Assembly: GCA_003241475.1 (NCBI GenBank)
Contig: QFQB01000006.1
Coordinates: 29,165-70,917 of the forward strand
Direction of reading: 5' to 3'
From: Micavibrio aeruginosavorus
GTDB lineage: Bacteria > Pseudomonadota > Alphaproteobacteria > Micavibrionales > Micavibrionaceae
DNA length: 41,753 nucleotides
Shown in pieces: positions 7,061-14,581 of the stretch. The notes beneath the pieces were generated by a model that saw only the letters and a list, made by a program, of their open reading frames with translations, was not told the DNA's origin and ran no database searches. The position numbers and the translations under genes are program-made. Each line of letters starts with the position of its first letter. Within the stretch, counting starts at the first letter, position 1.

Positions 7061-7759
7061 ATTCTGTCCGTGCGTATAAATTCCGAAAATGCCTAGCATG
7101 ATCATTGCGAGCGCGTACCAGAAAAGCGCGTATTGCAGATGCTTGTTACGGGGAAGCCAGTGTTCCTCAATCGGTTTTACATCGGCCAGCTCAGGATCAA
7201 CTTGATCCGCATACAAAAGAAACGGATAGGGATTCTTCAGATTTTTGGCTTTGGCGATTTGCGCTATGTCCGCGCGATACCAAAAATCGTTGTCCGGGCT
7301 GTTCTTCGATGCGAAAGACGACCAGTCCGGCACGCGCATGATACCACGCACCGTAACGTCTTGTGGCAATACGGCGAGGCGGTCTTCGCCATTGTCCTTC
7401 CAAAGAGCGCTCACCCATCCGGCGTTTACGATGAGTGTGTGTCCTTGTTCAACTTGGAGGGGGATCAAAAGATGATAGCCGATGCGCCCTTCCTCGCTTT
7501 TGGGGCCAAGCAGAATGGACTGGTCGCGGAGCAAATGCCCGCTGACGCGGCCATAAGCCATGGGATTTTTATCGTCCGAGATTTCATCAAGTTGCGCCGT
7601 CGTCAAAGGCGCGGCTTTGCGACCGTTCTCGTATTGCGTTTCCAATCTTTGGATAATGTCGTTCTTCCAGTGCATGCGTTTGATTTGCCACGTGCCGAGC
7701 CCGCACAAAATGGCAACGCAGACGCCCGTCATAATCGTTTCCTTGATCGGCAGTTTCAT
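7043..7759 (-). CDS. surf1: SURF1 family cytochrome oxidase assembly protein
   Basis: 238 residues with one membrane helix near the N-terminus (about 8-24, followed by GTWQIKRMHWKNDII) and one at the C-terminus (about 210-230), enclosing a periplasmic domain. The segments GRVSGHLL, GYHLLIPL, NAGWV and RADIAQIAKA are SURF1-like. The protein helps insert heme a into subunit I of the aa3 oxidase in the inner membrane. It is the last gene of the minus-strand oxidase run. AGGAG lies upstream of its ATG. A hairpin (7794-7816) between cox3 and this gene may lower its transcription relative to the rest. Confidence 0.88.
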   Translation of the reverse strand: MKLPIKETIMTGVCVAILCGLGTWQIKRMHWKNDIIQRLETQYENGRKAAPLTTAQLDEISDDKNPMAYGRVSGHLLRDQSILLGPKSEEGRIGYHLLIPLQVEQGHTLIVNAGWVSALWKDNGEDRLAVLPQDVTVRGIMRVPDWSSFASKNSPDNDFWYRADIAQIAKAKNLKNPYPFLLYADQVDPELADVKPIEEHWLPRNKHLQYALFWYALAMIMLGIFGIYTHGQNKKIPA

Positions 7760-7793
7760 GTTCCGTCTCCTGCGGCTACGCTTTAAAATTTAA

Positions 7794-7816
7794 GCCCGCA
7801 GAAATTTCATGCGGGC
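7794..7816 (-). terminator. Hairpin between cox3 and surf1, possible weak terminator
   Basis: GCCCGC (7794-7799) and GCGGGC (7811-7816) form a 6-bp stem with an 11-base loop. Read on the minus strand it is followed by TTAAATTTTAAAG, an imperfect T-rich tail. It could partly terminate after cox3 or be a processing site. Confidence 0.45.
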
Positions 7817-7856
7817 TCAAAGGAAAATCAAAATTTATTGGCCTGCAAATCCAGCA

Positions 7857-8777
7857 TTAATGCGCGGCCGTTCCGGCACCCACGCTACCCCACCAGTAAA
7901 TGGCGATGAACAAGAAGAGCCAGACAACGTCAACAAAATGCCAGTACCATGCGGCGGCTTCGAAACCGAAGTGGCGTTTGGGCGTAAAGTGTCCTTTTTT
8001 TGCGCGGATCCAGCAAACGATCAGGAATACTGCGCCGACGAATACGTGGAAACAGTGGAAGCCTGTCGCCATGTAGAAGGTGGTCGGGAACACGCCGTCT
8101 TTGAATTTGAATTCCGCGTGGTGATACTCGAACATTGCAAAGCCAAGGAAGGCAAAGCCGAGCAAAGCCGACAAGCCAAGGCCTATGATGGCGTCTTTGT
8201 TTTTACCCTCAAGTATTGCATGGTGCGCCCACGTAACAGTGCAACCCGACAGCAAGAGGATTAATGTCATCATAAAGGGCAGATCGAATGCATTGATTGT
8301 TTCGAATTGCGGCGGCGGCCACGTGCCGCCCGTATATTCGAGGCGCAGATATTGGTGCGGCTCGCCCGGGAAGAGCGAAGCGTCGAAGAAGGCCCAGAAA
8401 AACGCTACGAAGAACATGACTTCGCTTGCTATGAACAAAGACATGCCGAATTTCAAACCGACTTCGGTGATGCCGTTGTGAACGTTTTCCTTCACGGTTT
8501 CAAAAATGATGTCTTTCCACCAGAAGAACATGACGGCGAGGATGCCCAAAAATGCAGGGATCAGAAGTTTTGCGCCGAACTTGAAATCGCCGATGCCGCC
8601 TTCCGCGCCTTGCAGGGATTTGAATAGGTCGCCCAGTTTCGTATCGTGCATGAACAAGACCATGCCGAAAGCCGTAAGACCTGCGACAATCGAGGCCACC
8701 AATGGCCAGATACTCGGGCGGACAAGGTGATAGGGGTGCGGTTTGCCGGTCGTGCCGTATTCGATATGGTCGCCCAT
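7857..8777 (-). CDS. ctaE: Cytochrome c oxidase subunit III
   Basis: 306 residues, hydrophobic, with about seven membrane helices. Typical subunit III features are HPYHLVRPSIWPL near the start, the SEVMFFVAFFWAFFDASL segment, the GTWPPP loop, and the terminal GFEAAAWYWHFVDVVWLFLFIAIYWWG. It is the third core subunit of the aa3 oxidase in the inner membrane and stabilises proton-pumping turnover of subunit I. AAGGA lies 7 bases before ATG 8777. The gene sits directly after ctaG. In many alphaproteobacteria a small DUF983 gene follows cox3 before surf1; none fits in the 97 bases here. Confidence 0.95.
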   Translation of the reverse strand: MGDHIEYGTTGKPHPYHLVRPSIWPLVASIVAGLTAFGMVLFMHDTKLGDLFKSLQGAEGGIGDFKFGAKLLIPAFLGILAVMFFWWKDIIFETVKENVHNGITEVGLKFGMSLFIASEVMFFVAFFWAFFDASLFPGEPHQYLRLEYTGGTWPPPQFETINAFDLPFMMTLILLLSGCTVTWAHHAILEGKNKDAIIGLGLSALLGFAFLGFAMFEYHHAEFKFKDGVFPTTFYMATGFHCFHVFVGAVFLIVCWIRAKKGHFTPKRHFGFEAAAWYWHFVDVVWLFLFIAIYWWGSVGAGTAAH

Positions 8778-8825
8778 GATAGATCCTTAAAATTTTGGTC
8801 TGGGGTGTTCGAGAAGGGTTTAATA

Positions 8826-9395
8826 TCAGTCTTTTGGGGTATTGTAAAAGGCTTCAAGAGCCTTATCAAGCTCTTCCGATTCGGCCGGGAAAAACGTGTA
8901 CGAGAGCGTGATGGTCTGGACATCTTCCATTTCGTGATCGTCGTTCATTTTCGGGTCCACGTAAAAAACGACCGGCATGCGCATTTCCTCGCCTGGCTGA
9001 AGGAGTTGTTCGGCAAAGCAGAAGCACTGAATTTTGTGGAAATAAGCGCCGGCCTTGTTAGGCGTTACGTTAAACAGCGCCGTGCCGGCGGATGGCTGGC
9101 GATCCTTGTTCTTGGCGATAAAGGAGATCAGGCCCTGTTGGCCGAGCTTCACGTCTTCGGAGTATTTCTCTGGCTTGAAATCCCAATTGATATGATTTGA
9201 CGTGTTGGTGTCGAATTTGATGGTGATCTTGCGATCGATAATTTGGTCAGGAAGCTTGTCCGCTTTCATGGTTGTGCCGCCAAAGCCCGTAAGCTGGCAA
9301 AAAGCGCGGTACAGAGGGACCGAGGCGAAAGCAAGGCCGACCATAAAAGCAACGACGAGAAAGACGAGACTTATGGTTTTTGTATTCTTGTCCAT
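8826..9395 (-). CDS. ctaG: Cytochrome c oxidase assembly protein CtaG/Cox11
   Basis: 189 residues: one N-terminal membrane helix (about 8-28, ending FASVPLYRAFCQLTGFGG, a family hallmark) and a periplasmic beta-sandwich with the copper-binding IQCFCFAEQ motif near residue 130 and MPVVFYVDP. It delivers copper to the CuB centre of subunit I. Its ATG overlaps the stop of the upstream SDR gene by one base (TAATG), so translation of the two is coupled. Confidence 0.95.
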   Translation of the reverse strand: MDKNTKTISLVFLVVAFMVGLAFASVPLYRAFCQLTGFGGTTMKADKLPDQIIDRKITIKFDTNTSNHINWDFKPEKYSEDVKLGQQGLISFIAKNKDRQPSAGTALFNVTPNKAGAYFHKIQCFCFAEQLLQPGEEMRMPVVFYVDPKMNDDHEMEDVQTITLSYTFFPAESEELDKALEAFYNTPKD

Positions 9396-10168
9396 TATGA
9401 GCCTGTACGTTCAACCGACAATCCGGCAAAGGACTGGCAGGTCGGCATGATTTCCACGCGGTTGACATTGAAATGGGCAGGCAGGGTTGCCGCCCAGAAC
9501 ACGGTTTCCGCCACATCCTCGGCGGTTAACGATTGCGCGCCCGCGTACACGGCTTTGGCTTTGTCTGTATCGCCCTTGAAGCGTACGGTCGAAAATTGCG
9601 TTTCCACCTGTCCGGGTTCTACGTTTGTCACACGTACTTTCGTGCCGACCAGATCGGCGCGGAGGTTGAGGGAGAATTGTTTAACGAAAGCCTTGGCCGC
9701 GCCGTACACGTTGCCGCCCATATAGGCGTAGTTTCCGGCCGTCGAGCCGATATTGACAATATGACCGCGTTTGCGTTCCGTCATGCCTTTGAGCACGAGG
9801 CTGGTCATCAGCGTGAGTGCTTTGACATCGACATCGATCATCCGCTCCCAGTCGTCGGGATCGGCGTCTTGCGCCTTATCGAGGCCAAGCGCGAGGCCGG
9901 CATTGTTGACCAGAAGATCGATATTTTTAAAATCTGCAGGGAGTGATGCGATGGCATTTTTCATCGCGGTTTTGTCGGTCATATCGAAGACGATCGGATG
10001 AGCGTTTGGATATTGTGCGCACAAGGATTCGGTTTTTTCTTTATCGCGTCCGTGCAGAATAAGTTTTGATCCGATGGCGGCGAATCTGGCGGCGAAGGCT
10101 TTGCCGAAATCACCGGTCGCGCCGGTAATCAAAACAATTTCGGGGTTGTATGAGGGGTACTCAGCCAT
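9395..10168 (-). CDS. Short-chain dehydrogenase/reductase (YdfG-like)
   Basis: 257 residues with a Rossmann fold. The cofactor motif TGATGDFG is at about 16-23, NNAG at about 88-91, the catalytic serine in NIGSTAGN, and the catalytic pair in YGAAK. HGRDKEK after the second strand, with its arginine, favours NADP(H). The family includes 3-hydroxy acid dehydrogenases such as YdfG; the substrate is unknown. Placement is odd: it lies inside the oxidase assembly cluster, overlapping coxF by 8 bases and ctaG by 1 base, so it must be co-transcribed and coupled with them. No link of such an enzyme to oxidase assembly is known to me. Confidence 0.88.
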   Translation of the reverse strand: MAEYPSYNPEIVLITGATGDFGKAFAARFAAIGSKLILHGRDKEKTESLCAQYPNAHPIVFDMTDKTAMKNAIASLPADFKNIDLLVNNAGLALGLDKAQDADPDDWERMIDVDVKALTLMTSLVLKGMTERKRGHIVNIGSTAGNYAYMGGNVYGAAKAFVKQFSLNLRADLVGTKVRVTNVEPGQVETQFSTVRFKGDTDKAKAVYAGAQSLTAEDVAETVFWAATLPAHFNVNRVEIMPTCQSFAGLSVERTGS

Positions 10169-10280
10169 GGGCGATTTTGATCATCGTGATGGCCCAGATG
10201 AGCACGAACCACGCGGCGATCGCGCCAAGGATCATATAATTTTTTGCGCGCTTGCGCTTGTGTATGTCAGAGAGGGGCAT
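10161..10280 (-). CDS. coxF: Small membrane protein CoxF, cytochrome oxidase assembly
   Basis: A 39-residue frame starts at ATG 10280, one base after the ctaB stop codon, and ends 8 bases inside the SDR gene. The sequence begins MPLSDIHKRKRAKNY and continues with a single hydrophobic helix (about 16-34) ending MIKIAHG. This matches the layout of the tiny CoxF proteins found between ctaB and ctaG in alphaproteobacteria: a basic N-terminus, one helix and a terminal T-x-V/I-K-x-G-like motif. Its exact role in oxidase assembly is not established. The position and fit to the family support it despite its size. Confidence 0.75.
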   Translation of the reverse strand: MPLSDIHKRKRAKNYMILGAIAAWFVLIWAITMIKIAHG

Positions 10281-10281
10281 T

Positions 10282-11181
10282 TTATACCTTATCAATCATC
10301 ATCGCGGCGAACAGTGCGAACAGGTAGAACACGGAATAACCGAACATCAACTTGGCGCTTTTGTGGGTTTTGTCTATGAGCACGCGGAAGTTGGTGAACA
10401 AGAAGAACACACTCATCACAAAGGCGATAATGCCGTAAGCCAATCCTGCGATGCCGAGGATATAGGGCGCAACGGACAGCGGCACCATGAGTAGCGTGTA
10501 GCACAGCATTTGAATTTTTGTGGCGCGTTCGCCGGAGACGACGGGCAACATCGGAATGTTCGCGCGTTTGTAATCTTCATTGGCGAACAAGGACAATGCC
10601 CAGAAATGCGGCGGCGTCCAAAAAAAGATGATAGCGAACAAAACGATGCTCGCCGTCGTAATATCGCCCGTTACGGCGGCCCAGCCGATCATTGGCGGAA
10701 AAGCGCCAGCCGCGCCGCCGATCACAATGTTTTGCGGCGTACGACGTTTCAGCCACATCGTGTAAATAAAAACGTAGAATGCATTGGCAAAACCGAGCAA
10801 TGCGCCTGCCGTCCAATTGACGGCAACACCCATGGTCATCACGGAGAGAATGGAAAGGATCACGCCGAACGAAAGCGCTTCGTCCGGATTGATGCGCCCT
10901 AAAGGGATTGGGCGGTTTTTCGTGCGGTTCATCACGGCGTCGATGTCGCGGTCGTACCACATGTTGATGGCGCCCGCTGCGCCTGCGCCAAGCGCGATAC
11001 AAAGAACGGCGGTGGCGGCGATTACGGGATGCAAATTCGCAAAGCCTGGTGCAACCCACATGCCCGCAAATCCGGTAAAGACCACAAGGCTCATGACCTT
11101 GGGTTTCAACAGGGTGAAGTAATCCTTCACCGTGGCTTCGGGTGTGATCATGGGTTCATCGAGGAGGGCGGTTTCGCTCAT
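10282..11181 (-). CDS. ctaB: Protoheme IX farnesyltransferase (heme O synthase)
   Basis: 299 residues of the UbiA superfamily with about eight or nine membrane helices. The first aspartate-rich motif is NMWYDRDIDAVMNRTKNRP (about residues 75-95), and the second loop carries DYKRANIPMLP. The N-terminal VKDYFTLLKPKVMSLV is typical of heme O synthases. It adds a farnesyl chain to heme b, giving heme O, the precursor of the heme a of the aa3 oxidase. It is followed immediately by coxF, SDR, ctaG and cox3 and probably starts the downstream half of the split oxidase operon. Confidence 0.95.
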   Translation of the reverse strand: MSETALLDEPMITPEATVKDYFTLLKPKVMSLVVFTGFAGMWVAPGFANLHPVIAATAVLCIALGAGAAGAINMWYDRDIDAVMNRTKNRPIPLGRINPDEALSFGVILSILSVMTMGVAVNWTAGALLGFANAFYVFIYTMWLKRRTPQNIVIGGAAGAFPPMIGWAAVTGDITTASIVLFAIIFFWTPPHFWALSLFANEDYKRANIPMLPVVSGERATKIQMLCYTLLMVPLSVAPYILGIAGLAYGIIAFVMSVFFLFTNFRVLIDKTHKSAKLMFGYSVFYLFALFAAMMIDKV

Positions 11182-11240
11182 GGCTTTCTTTTATCACGAA
11201 GAATGCGAAGATCACGAACAATTTTATGCTTGGGGAAACG

Positions 11241-11672
11241 TTACAGGGCGGCTACGGTTGGGGACGTCGTCTGCGCATTGTTTTCCATTGCTTTCAGGGA
11301 GTTATCCTTTAAATCCGCGCAGGCAATGCCAATTTCGGGACAATGGAAGTGGCTGTTGTTTGTGGCCAGTGTTTCGGTAGCGAGCGTGAAGGCTTCCCAA
11401 GGTTTTCCTGTTGCAATCATATCACCGCCGCGGCGCAGGATAACCTGCATGCATTGCGCGGCTTGTGCGGCAATGATTTCCATTGAGGTCGGTTCTTCTA
11501 TTTTAAAAACGCGTTTGCAGAAACTTTCCGTCAGGCGCGTTTTTTTCGAGACATTGCGGCTATCGCGGACAAGGCTTTGCAAGGCATCAGACAGCTCTTC
11601 AATATCCATGCGCCCATAGGGGTTGGATTGTTTCGCTGTTGCGGCCAAACTGAAAACATTGTTGTGTGACAT
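11241..11672 (-). CDS. Hypothetical protein, 143 aa
   Basis: I do not recognise this protein. It has no signal peptide or membrane segment. The central part (about residues 20-95) is helical, with ELSDALQSLVRDSRNVSKKT and IIAAQAAQCMQVILRRGG, and the C-terminal third contains HFHCPEIGIACADLKD, where His and Cys residues might bind a metal. No good Shine-Dalgarno sequence precedes ATG 11672. It lies between the small membrane protein gene and ctaB on the same strand, within the segment that splits the oxidase genes. A real gene is likely from length and position, but no role can be given. Confidence 0.6.
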   Translation of the reverse strand: MSHNNVFSLAATAKQSNPYGRMDIEELSDALQSLVRDSRNVSKKTRLTESFCKRVFKIEEPTSMEIIAAQAAQCMQVILRRGGDMIATGKPWEAFTLATETLATNNSHFHCPEIGIACADLKDNSLKAMENNAQTTSPTVAAL

Positions 11673-11745
11673 GGGAGGCGGACTAAGCGCCTCTTCTTGA
11701 GAAGAGTCAAATATATTTTTAACTATTTGTAATTATTGTGTAATT

Positions 11746-11985
11746 TTAATCGTGCCGTTTCAGGTGCTTTGCCAAAAATTCTGCTGCTGTCATGGAAAGA
11801 CCGGTTAGAATTGCCAGAATGACGAAAACGATGTCGCTGTTTTCCTCGACGCCCGTGACATAGAAAAAGATGAATAGTGCGCAGGTGCCCCAGCCCGTTA
11901 TACGGCCCAGCCACGCAAAGCGTTCGGCCTTCAGCAAAATGGCCAGATGAAAGAAAAAGAATAAAAATACGGCGAAACGGATCAT
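11746..11985 (-). CDS. Small membrane protein, 79 aa
   Basis: A very hydrophobic 79-residue protein with about three membrane helices (roughly 2-18, 30-42 and 48-66) and a basic tail (KHLKRHD). It starts one base after the ilvA stop, so it is almost certainly translated from the ilvA transcript. I do not recognise the family. The phenylalanine run FLFFFFHL in the first helix is striking. Its function is unknown. Confidence 0.6.
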   Translation of the reverse strand: MIRFAVFLFFFFHLAILLKAERFAWLGRITGWGTCALFIFFYVTGVEENSDIVFVILAILTGLSMTAAEFLAKHLKRHD

Positions 11986-11986
11986 A

Positions 11987-13516
11987 TCAGTATTGAAGTA
12001 TACGCGCCGCCGCGTTCTCCTCCAAGGGCTGGAAGGTGACGACTGAATCGGAAATCAGGCCGAAAAATTCGTCTTTTTTGGCCATGGAATCGAATTCGAA
12101 GCCCATGATGGCGCTGCCGACGGAATCACCCGTATTCGCGTAGTTGAAATAACAGACATTGGCCGTACCGGAGACTTTGCGCAAAAGGTCGCGTAGCGCC
12201 CCTTTACGTTCCGGAAATTGTATGTGCATGAGCACGGGGTCTTTGAACAGCGCCGCGTTGTAGTTGATGATGCGATAGCGGATGTCGGGATCGAGCGTGA
12301 TGTCTTCGAACCGTACGCCCGCCTTGAGCAATTCGTCATCCAGATGTTCCATGCGTTCGGGCGCGGCTTCGAGGCCGATGATCGGCCATGCTTCATTTTC
12401 ATGAATTTTGCCGTACAGGAATTCGGAGACGTTCAGTTCCTTGAAATGTTTGTCGAGCAGGCCTAGTAGCCCGCCTTTTTTTTCGCCGATGTGGAAACGC
12501 AAGTAACGGCGGCGGTGCGAGCCGATGGCGGATCTTTGCGCGATTTGCGAGAGTTTGCCAAAGTCCATGTTTGCGCCGGAGAGTACGCACAAAAGCTTTT
12601 TTCCTTGTACCTCGGCGGGGTACGCGCCCGCGTATTGTACCAATCCGGCCAATCCCATGGCGCCCGACGGTTCGGGAATCACGCGTTTGGCATCCCAGAG
12701 TTTCTGGATCGCGGCGGCGACTTCCTCATTCGTCACGGTGATGTATGCATCAATATAATGGCGGCAAATCTCGAAAGCGATATCGCCGGGACGGGTAACG
12801 GCGGTGCCGTCGCAAAATGTATCGACGCTGTTCAGCGTTATTTGTTGGCCAGCCTCGACGGATGTCTTCATGCAGGCCTGATCGACGCCTTCGACGCCGA
12901 TAATCTTGATGTTCGGGTTGTGGAGTTTCAGCCAAGCCGCTACCGCGCCCGCCATTCCGCCGCCGCCGATCTGGAGGAAGGCAAAATCGAACGGCGCATC
13001 GCCGGAGAGCATGATTTCATCCGCGATCGTGGCTTGTCCGGCCATTGTATACATATCGTCGAACGGGTGGATATAGGTGGAGCCGTGTTTTTCGACGTAG
13101 GATTTCGCCGCATCGGCGGCTTCGTTGTAGGTATCGCCGTGCAGGACGATTTCAACTGAATCCCCGCCGTGCTTTTTCACCGAGCTTTGTTTCATCATCG
13201 GCGTGGAGAGCGGCATAAAAATTTTGGCGGTGATGCTGAGCGCTTTGGCCGCCATGGCGACGCCTTGCGCGTGGTTTCCGGCGCTCGCCGCGATGACGGT
13301 TTTACATCCCGTTTGTTCATGATAGACGCGCACGGCATTGTATGCGCCGCGCCATTTATAGGCGTTGATGGGGCCAAGATCTTCGCGTTTGACGAAAATG
13401 CGGTAATCGCCGCCGTTGCGGATTTCTTCCAGCGGCGTGGCGTCCCCAACCTGATAAACGCGGGTGCGGGCGCGAAGCGCTTCTTCGAACAATTTTTCGG
13501 CGGTTGTTTTGGTCAT
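11987..13516 (-). CDS. ilvA: Threonine ammonia-lyase, biosynthetic
   Basis: 509 residues, close to E. coli IlvA (514). The catalytic half is a fold-type II PLP domain: INAYKWRGA carries the Schiff-base lysine (about residue 54), AASAGNHAQGVA binds substrate, and the glycine-rich IGGGGMAG binds the PLP phosphate. Two C-terminal ACT-like regulatory repeats follow from about residue 330 (EKKGGLLGLLDKHF; PERKGALRDLLRKV), marking the isoleucine-inhibited biosynthetic form. It converts threonine to 2-oxobutanoate, the first committed step to isoleucine. ATG 13516 is preferred over GTG 13525 because AGAAGG lies 8 bases upstream of it. The gene sits between ctaD and ctaB, breaking up the oxidase cluster. 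Confidence 0.93.
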   Translation of the reverse strand: MTKTTAEKLFEEALRARTRVYQVGDATPLEEIRNGGDYRIFVKREDLGPINAYKWRGAYNAVRVYHEQTGCKTVIAASAGNHAQGVAMAAKALSITAKIFMPLSTPMMKQSSVKKHGGDSVEIVLHGDTYNEAADAAKSYVEKHGSTYIHPFDDMYTMAGQATIADEIMLSGDAPFDFAFLQIGGGGMAGAVAAWLKLHNPNIKIIGVEGVDQACMKTSVEAGQQITLNSVDTFCDGTAVTRPGDIAFEICRHYIDAYITVTNEEVAAAIQKLWDAKRVIPEPSGAMGLAGLVQYAGAYPAEVQGKKLLCVLSGANMDFGKLSQIAQRSAIGSHRRRYLRFHIGEKKGGLLGLLDKHFKELNVSEFLYGKIHENEAWPIIGLEAAPERMEHLDDELLKAGVRFEDITLDPDIRYRIINYNAALFKDPVLMHIQFPERKGALRDLLRKVSGTANVCYFNYANTGDSVGSAIMGFEFDSMAKKDEFFGLISDSVVTFQPLEENAAARILQY

Positions 13517-13564
13517 GCGGGACACCTTCTAAGTCCCTTAAAAAAGCAGGATTTTTGGGATTTC

Positions 13565-13590
13565 GCAAGAAATGCCTCGAAATTACTTGC
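13565..13590. promoter_or_regulatory. Interrupted inverted repeat, possible operator
   Basis: GCAAGAAAT (13565-13573) and ATTACTTGC (13582-13590) are inverted copies with one mismatch and an 8-base spacer. It lies between the divergent ilvA and the plus-strand unknown gene, about 50 bases upstream of the ilvA start and 22 bases before ATG 13612. It could be a dimeric regulator site acting on both genes; no protein is assigned. Confidence 0.35.
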
Positions 13591-13611
13591 TTCTTTATAG
13601 CGGGGTGTTCT

Positions 13612-14547
13612 ATGAAAAATATGAGTACAGCTATGTTAACGCAGACATTTTCAACGCCAAAATTTGTTGTCACTCCGCTGGAAGAGGCGGACAGAATTCC
13701 TGCCAATTTTTATATTTCGCAAGAAGCCTCTCCGCGCGCTGCACTAATGGATATGTATTGGGCGATCCATACGGCTCCCTGCAATGTCGCTTTTTGGATG
13801 CCGCCAAAAGATATTTTGCCTGTGAACTCAAGCGCAGTGTTGGATCGGGCTTTTGCTACTTCGGCAGAAACGCTTGATAGCATGCATGTAACAAGGGCAC
13901 GGGTAAGCGATTCAGATAACCGCGCTAGCCGTAATAAAAGTTTGCGAGAATATTTTAAAAGCGCCTCGGACATGGCGCCTTTACATCTCAAAAAAGATCT
14001 ATTGCAATGGCAAAGCACGACCATGCGTATTCTTGGCCCAATGGAGAGTAGTGCCCAGAACATTGGATTAAGGGCAACGCTGGCTACAGGCCGAACATAT
14101 AAGATGAACGTTCTTCCGGGAAAGGATTTTCATTTTGACGGGCGCGGTTTTGGTGAGAGATTGCAAGTGCCGGAGAGTCCTTTGGGGCGACCTCTTGCGT
14201 ACCATACGAATTTACGGATGCTTTGGCCTCAAGCCGGATCGGGTACTCTCTTTATTGATAACGACGATTTCGATCATGAAGCGGCGGCGCGGAGCTTGGC
14301 TGTCACTAATTACGGAGACATCCGCTACCTGAAAGAAGCCGTACCCGCTTATAAAATGCCGACATGGGGCTTTGCTTTGCTCACATACAAGGGATGGGAC
14401 CATTTGCCTATCAACCACAGCCGTCCATGGAAAACGGAAGACTATAATCCGGATAAGCGTGTTCTGTGGGATATCATGGCAAGTATAAAGCCTGACCCTG
14501 CCGGACATGCGCACTGGCTTGCCAAACAAGGTCTGTCGCCTTCATAA
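13612..14547 (+). CDS. Hypothetical protein with HxD motif, weakly DUF1826-like
   Basis: 311 residues from ATG 13612, the first ATG after the divergent ilvA region; ATG 13621 is an alternative and neither has a strong ribosome binding site. No signal peptide. The middle holds GKDFHFDGRGFGERL (an H-x-D pair), then NLRMLWPQAGSGTLFIDND, and near the end WGFALLTYKGWDHLPINHSRPW. The pattern FHxD, then a strand with GxGT, then a late His in HRSP/HSRP, recalls DUF1826 proteins and more generally cupin or Fe(II)/2-oxoglutarate oxygenase folds. This is remembered resemblance only. It is the only plus-strand gene between ctaD and ilvA and ends in a shared terminator. Confidence 0.7.
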   Translation: MKNMSTAMLTQTFSTPKFVVTPLEEADRIPANFYISQEASPRAALMDMYWAIHTAPCNVAFWMPPKDILPVNSSAVLDRAFATSAETLDSMHVTRARVSDSDNRASRNKSLREYFKSASDMAPLHLKKDLLQWQSTTMRILGPMESSAQNIGLRATLATGRTYKMNVLPGKDFHFDGRGFGERLQVPESPLGRPLAYHTNLRMLWPQAGSGTLFIDNDDFDHEAAARSLAVTNYGDIRYLKEAVPAYKMPTWGFALLTYKGWDHLPINHSRPWKTEDYNPDKRVLWDIMASIKPDPAGHAHWLAKQGLSPS

Positions 14548-14573
14548 AAAACCCCGCTGGAAGCGGGGTTTTT
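14547..14573. terminator. Bidirectional rho-independent terminator
   Basis: ACCCCGC (14551-14557) pairs with GCGGGGT (14563-14569) with a 5-base loop; an A-run precedes and a T-run follows, so it serves both the plus-strand unknown gene and the minus-strand ctaD. It ends the ctaC-ctaD transcript. Confidence 0.88.
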
Positions 14574-14581
14574 GCGGATCC

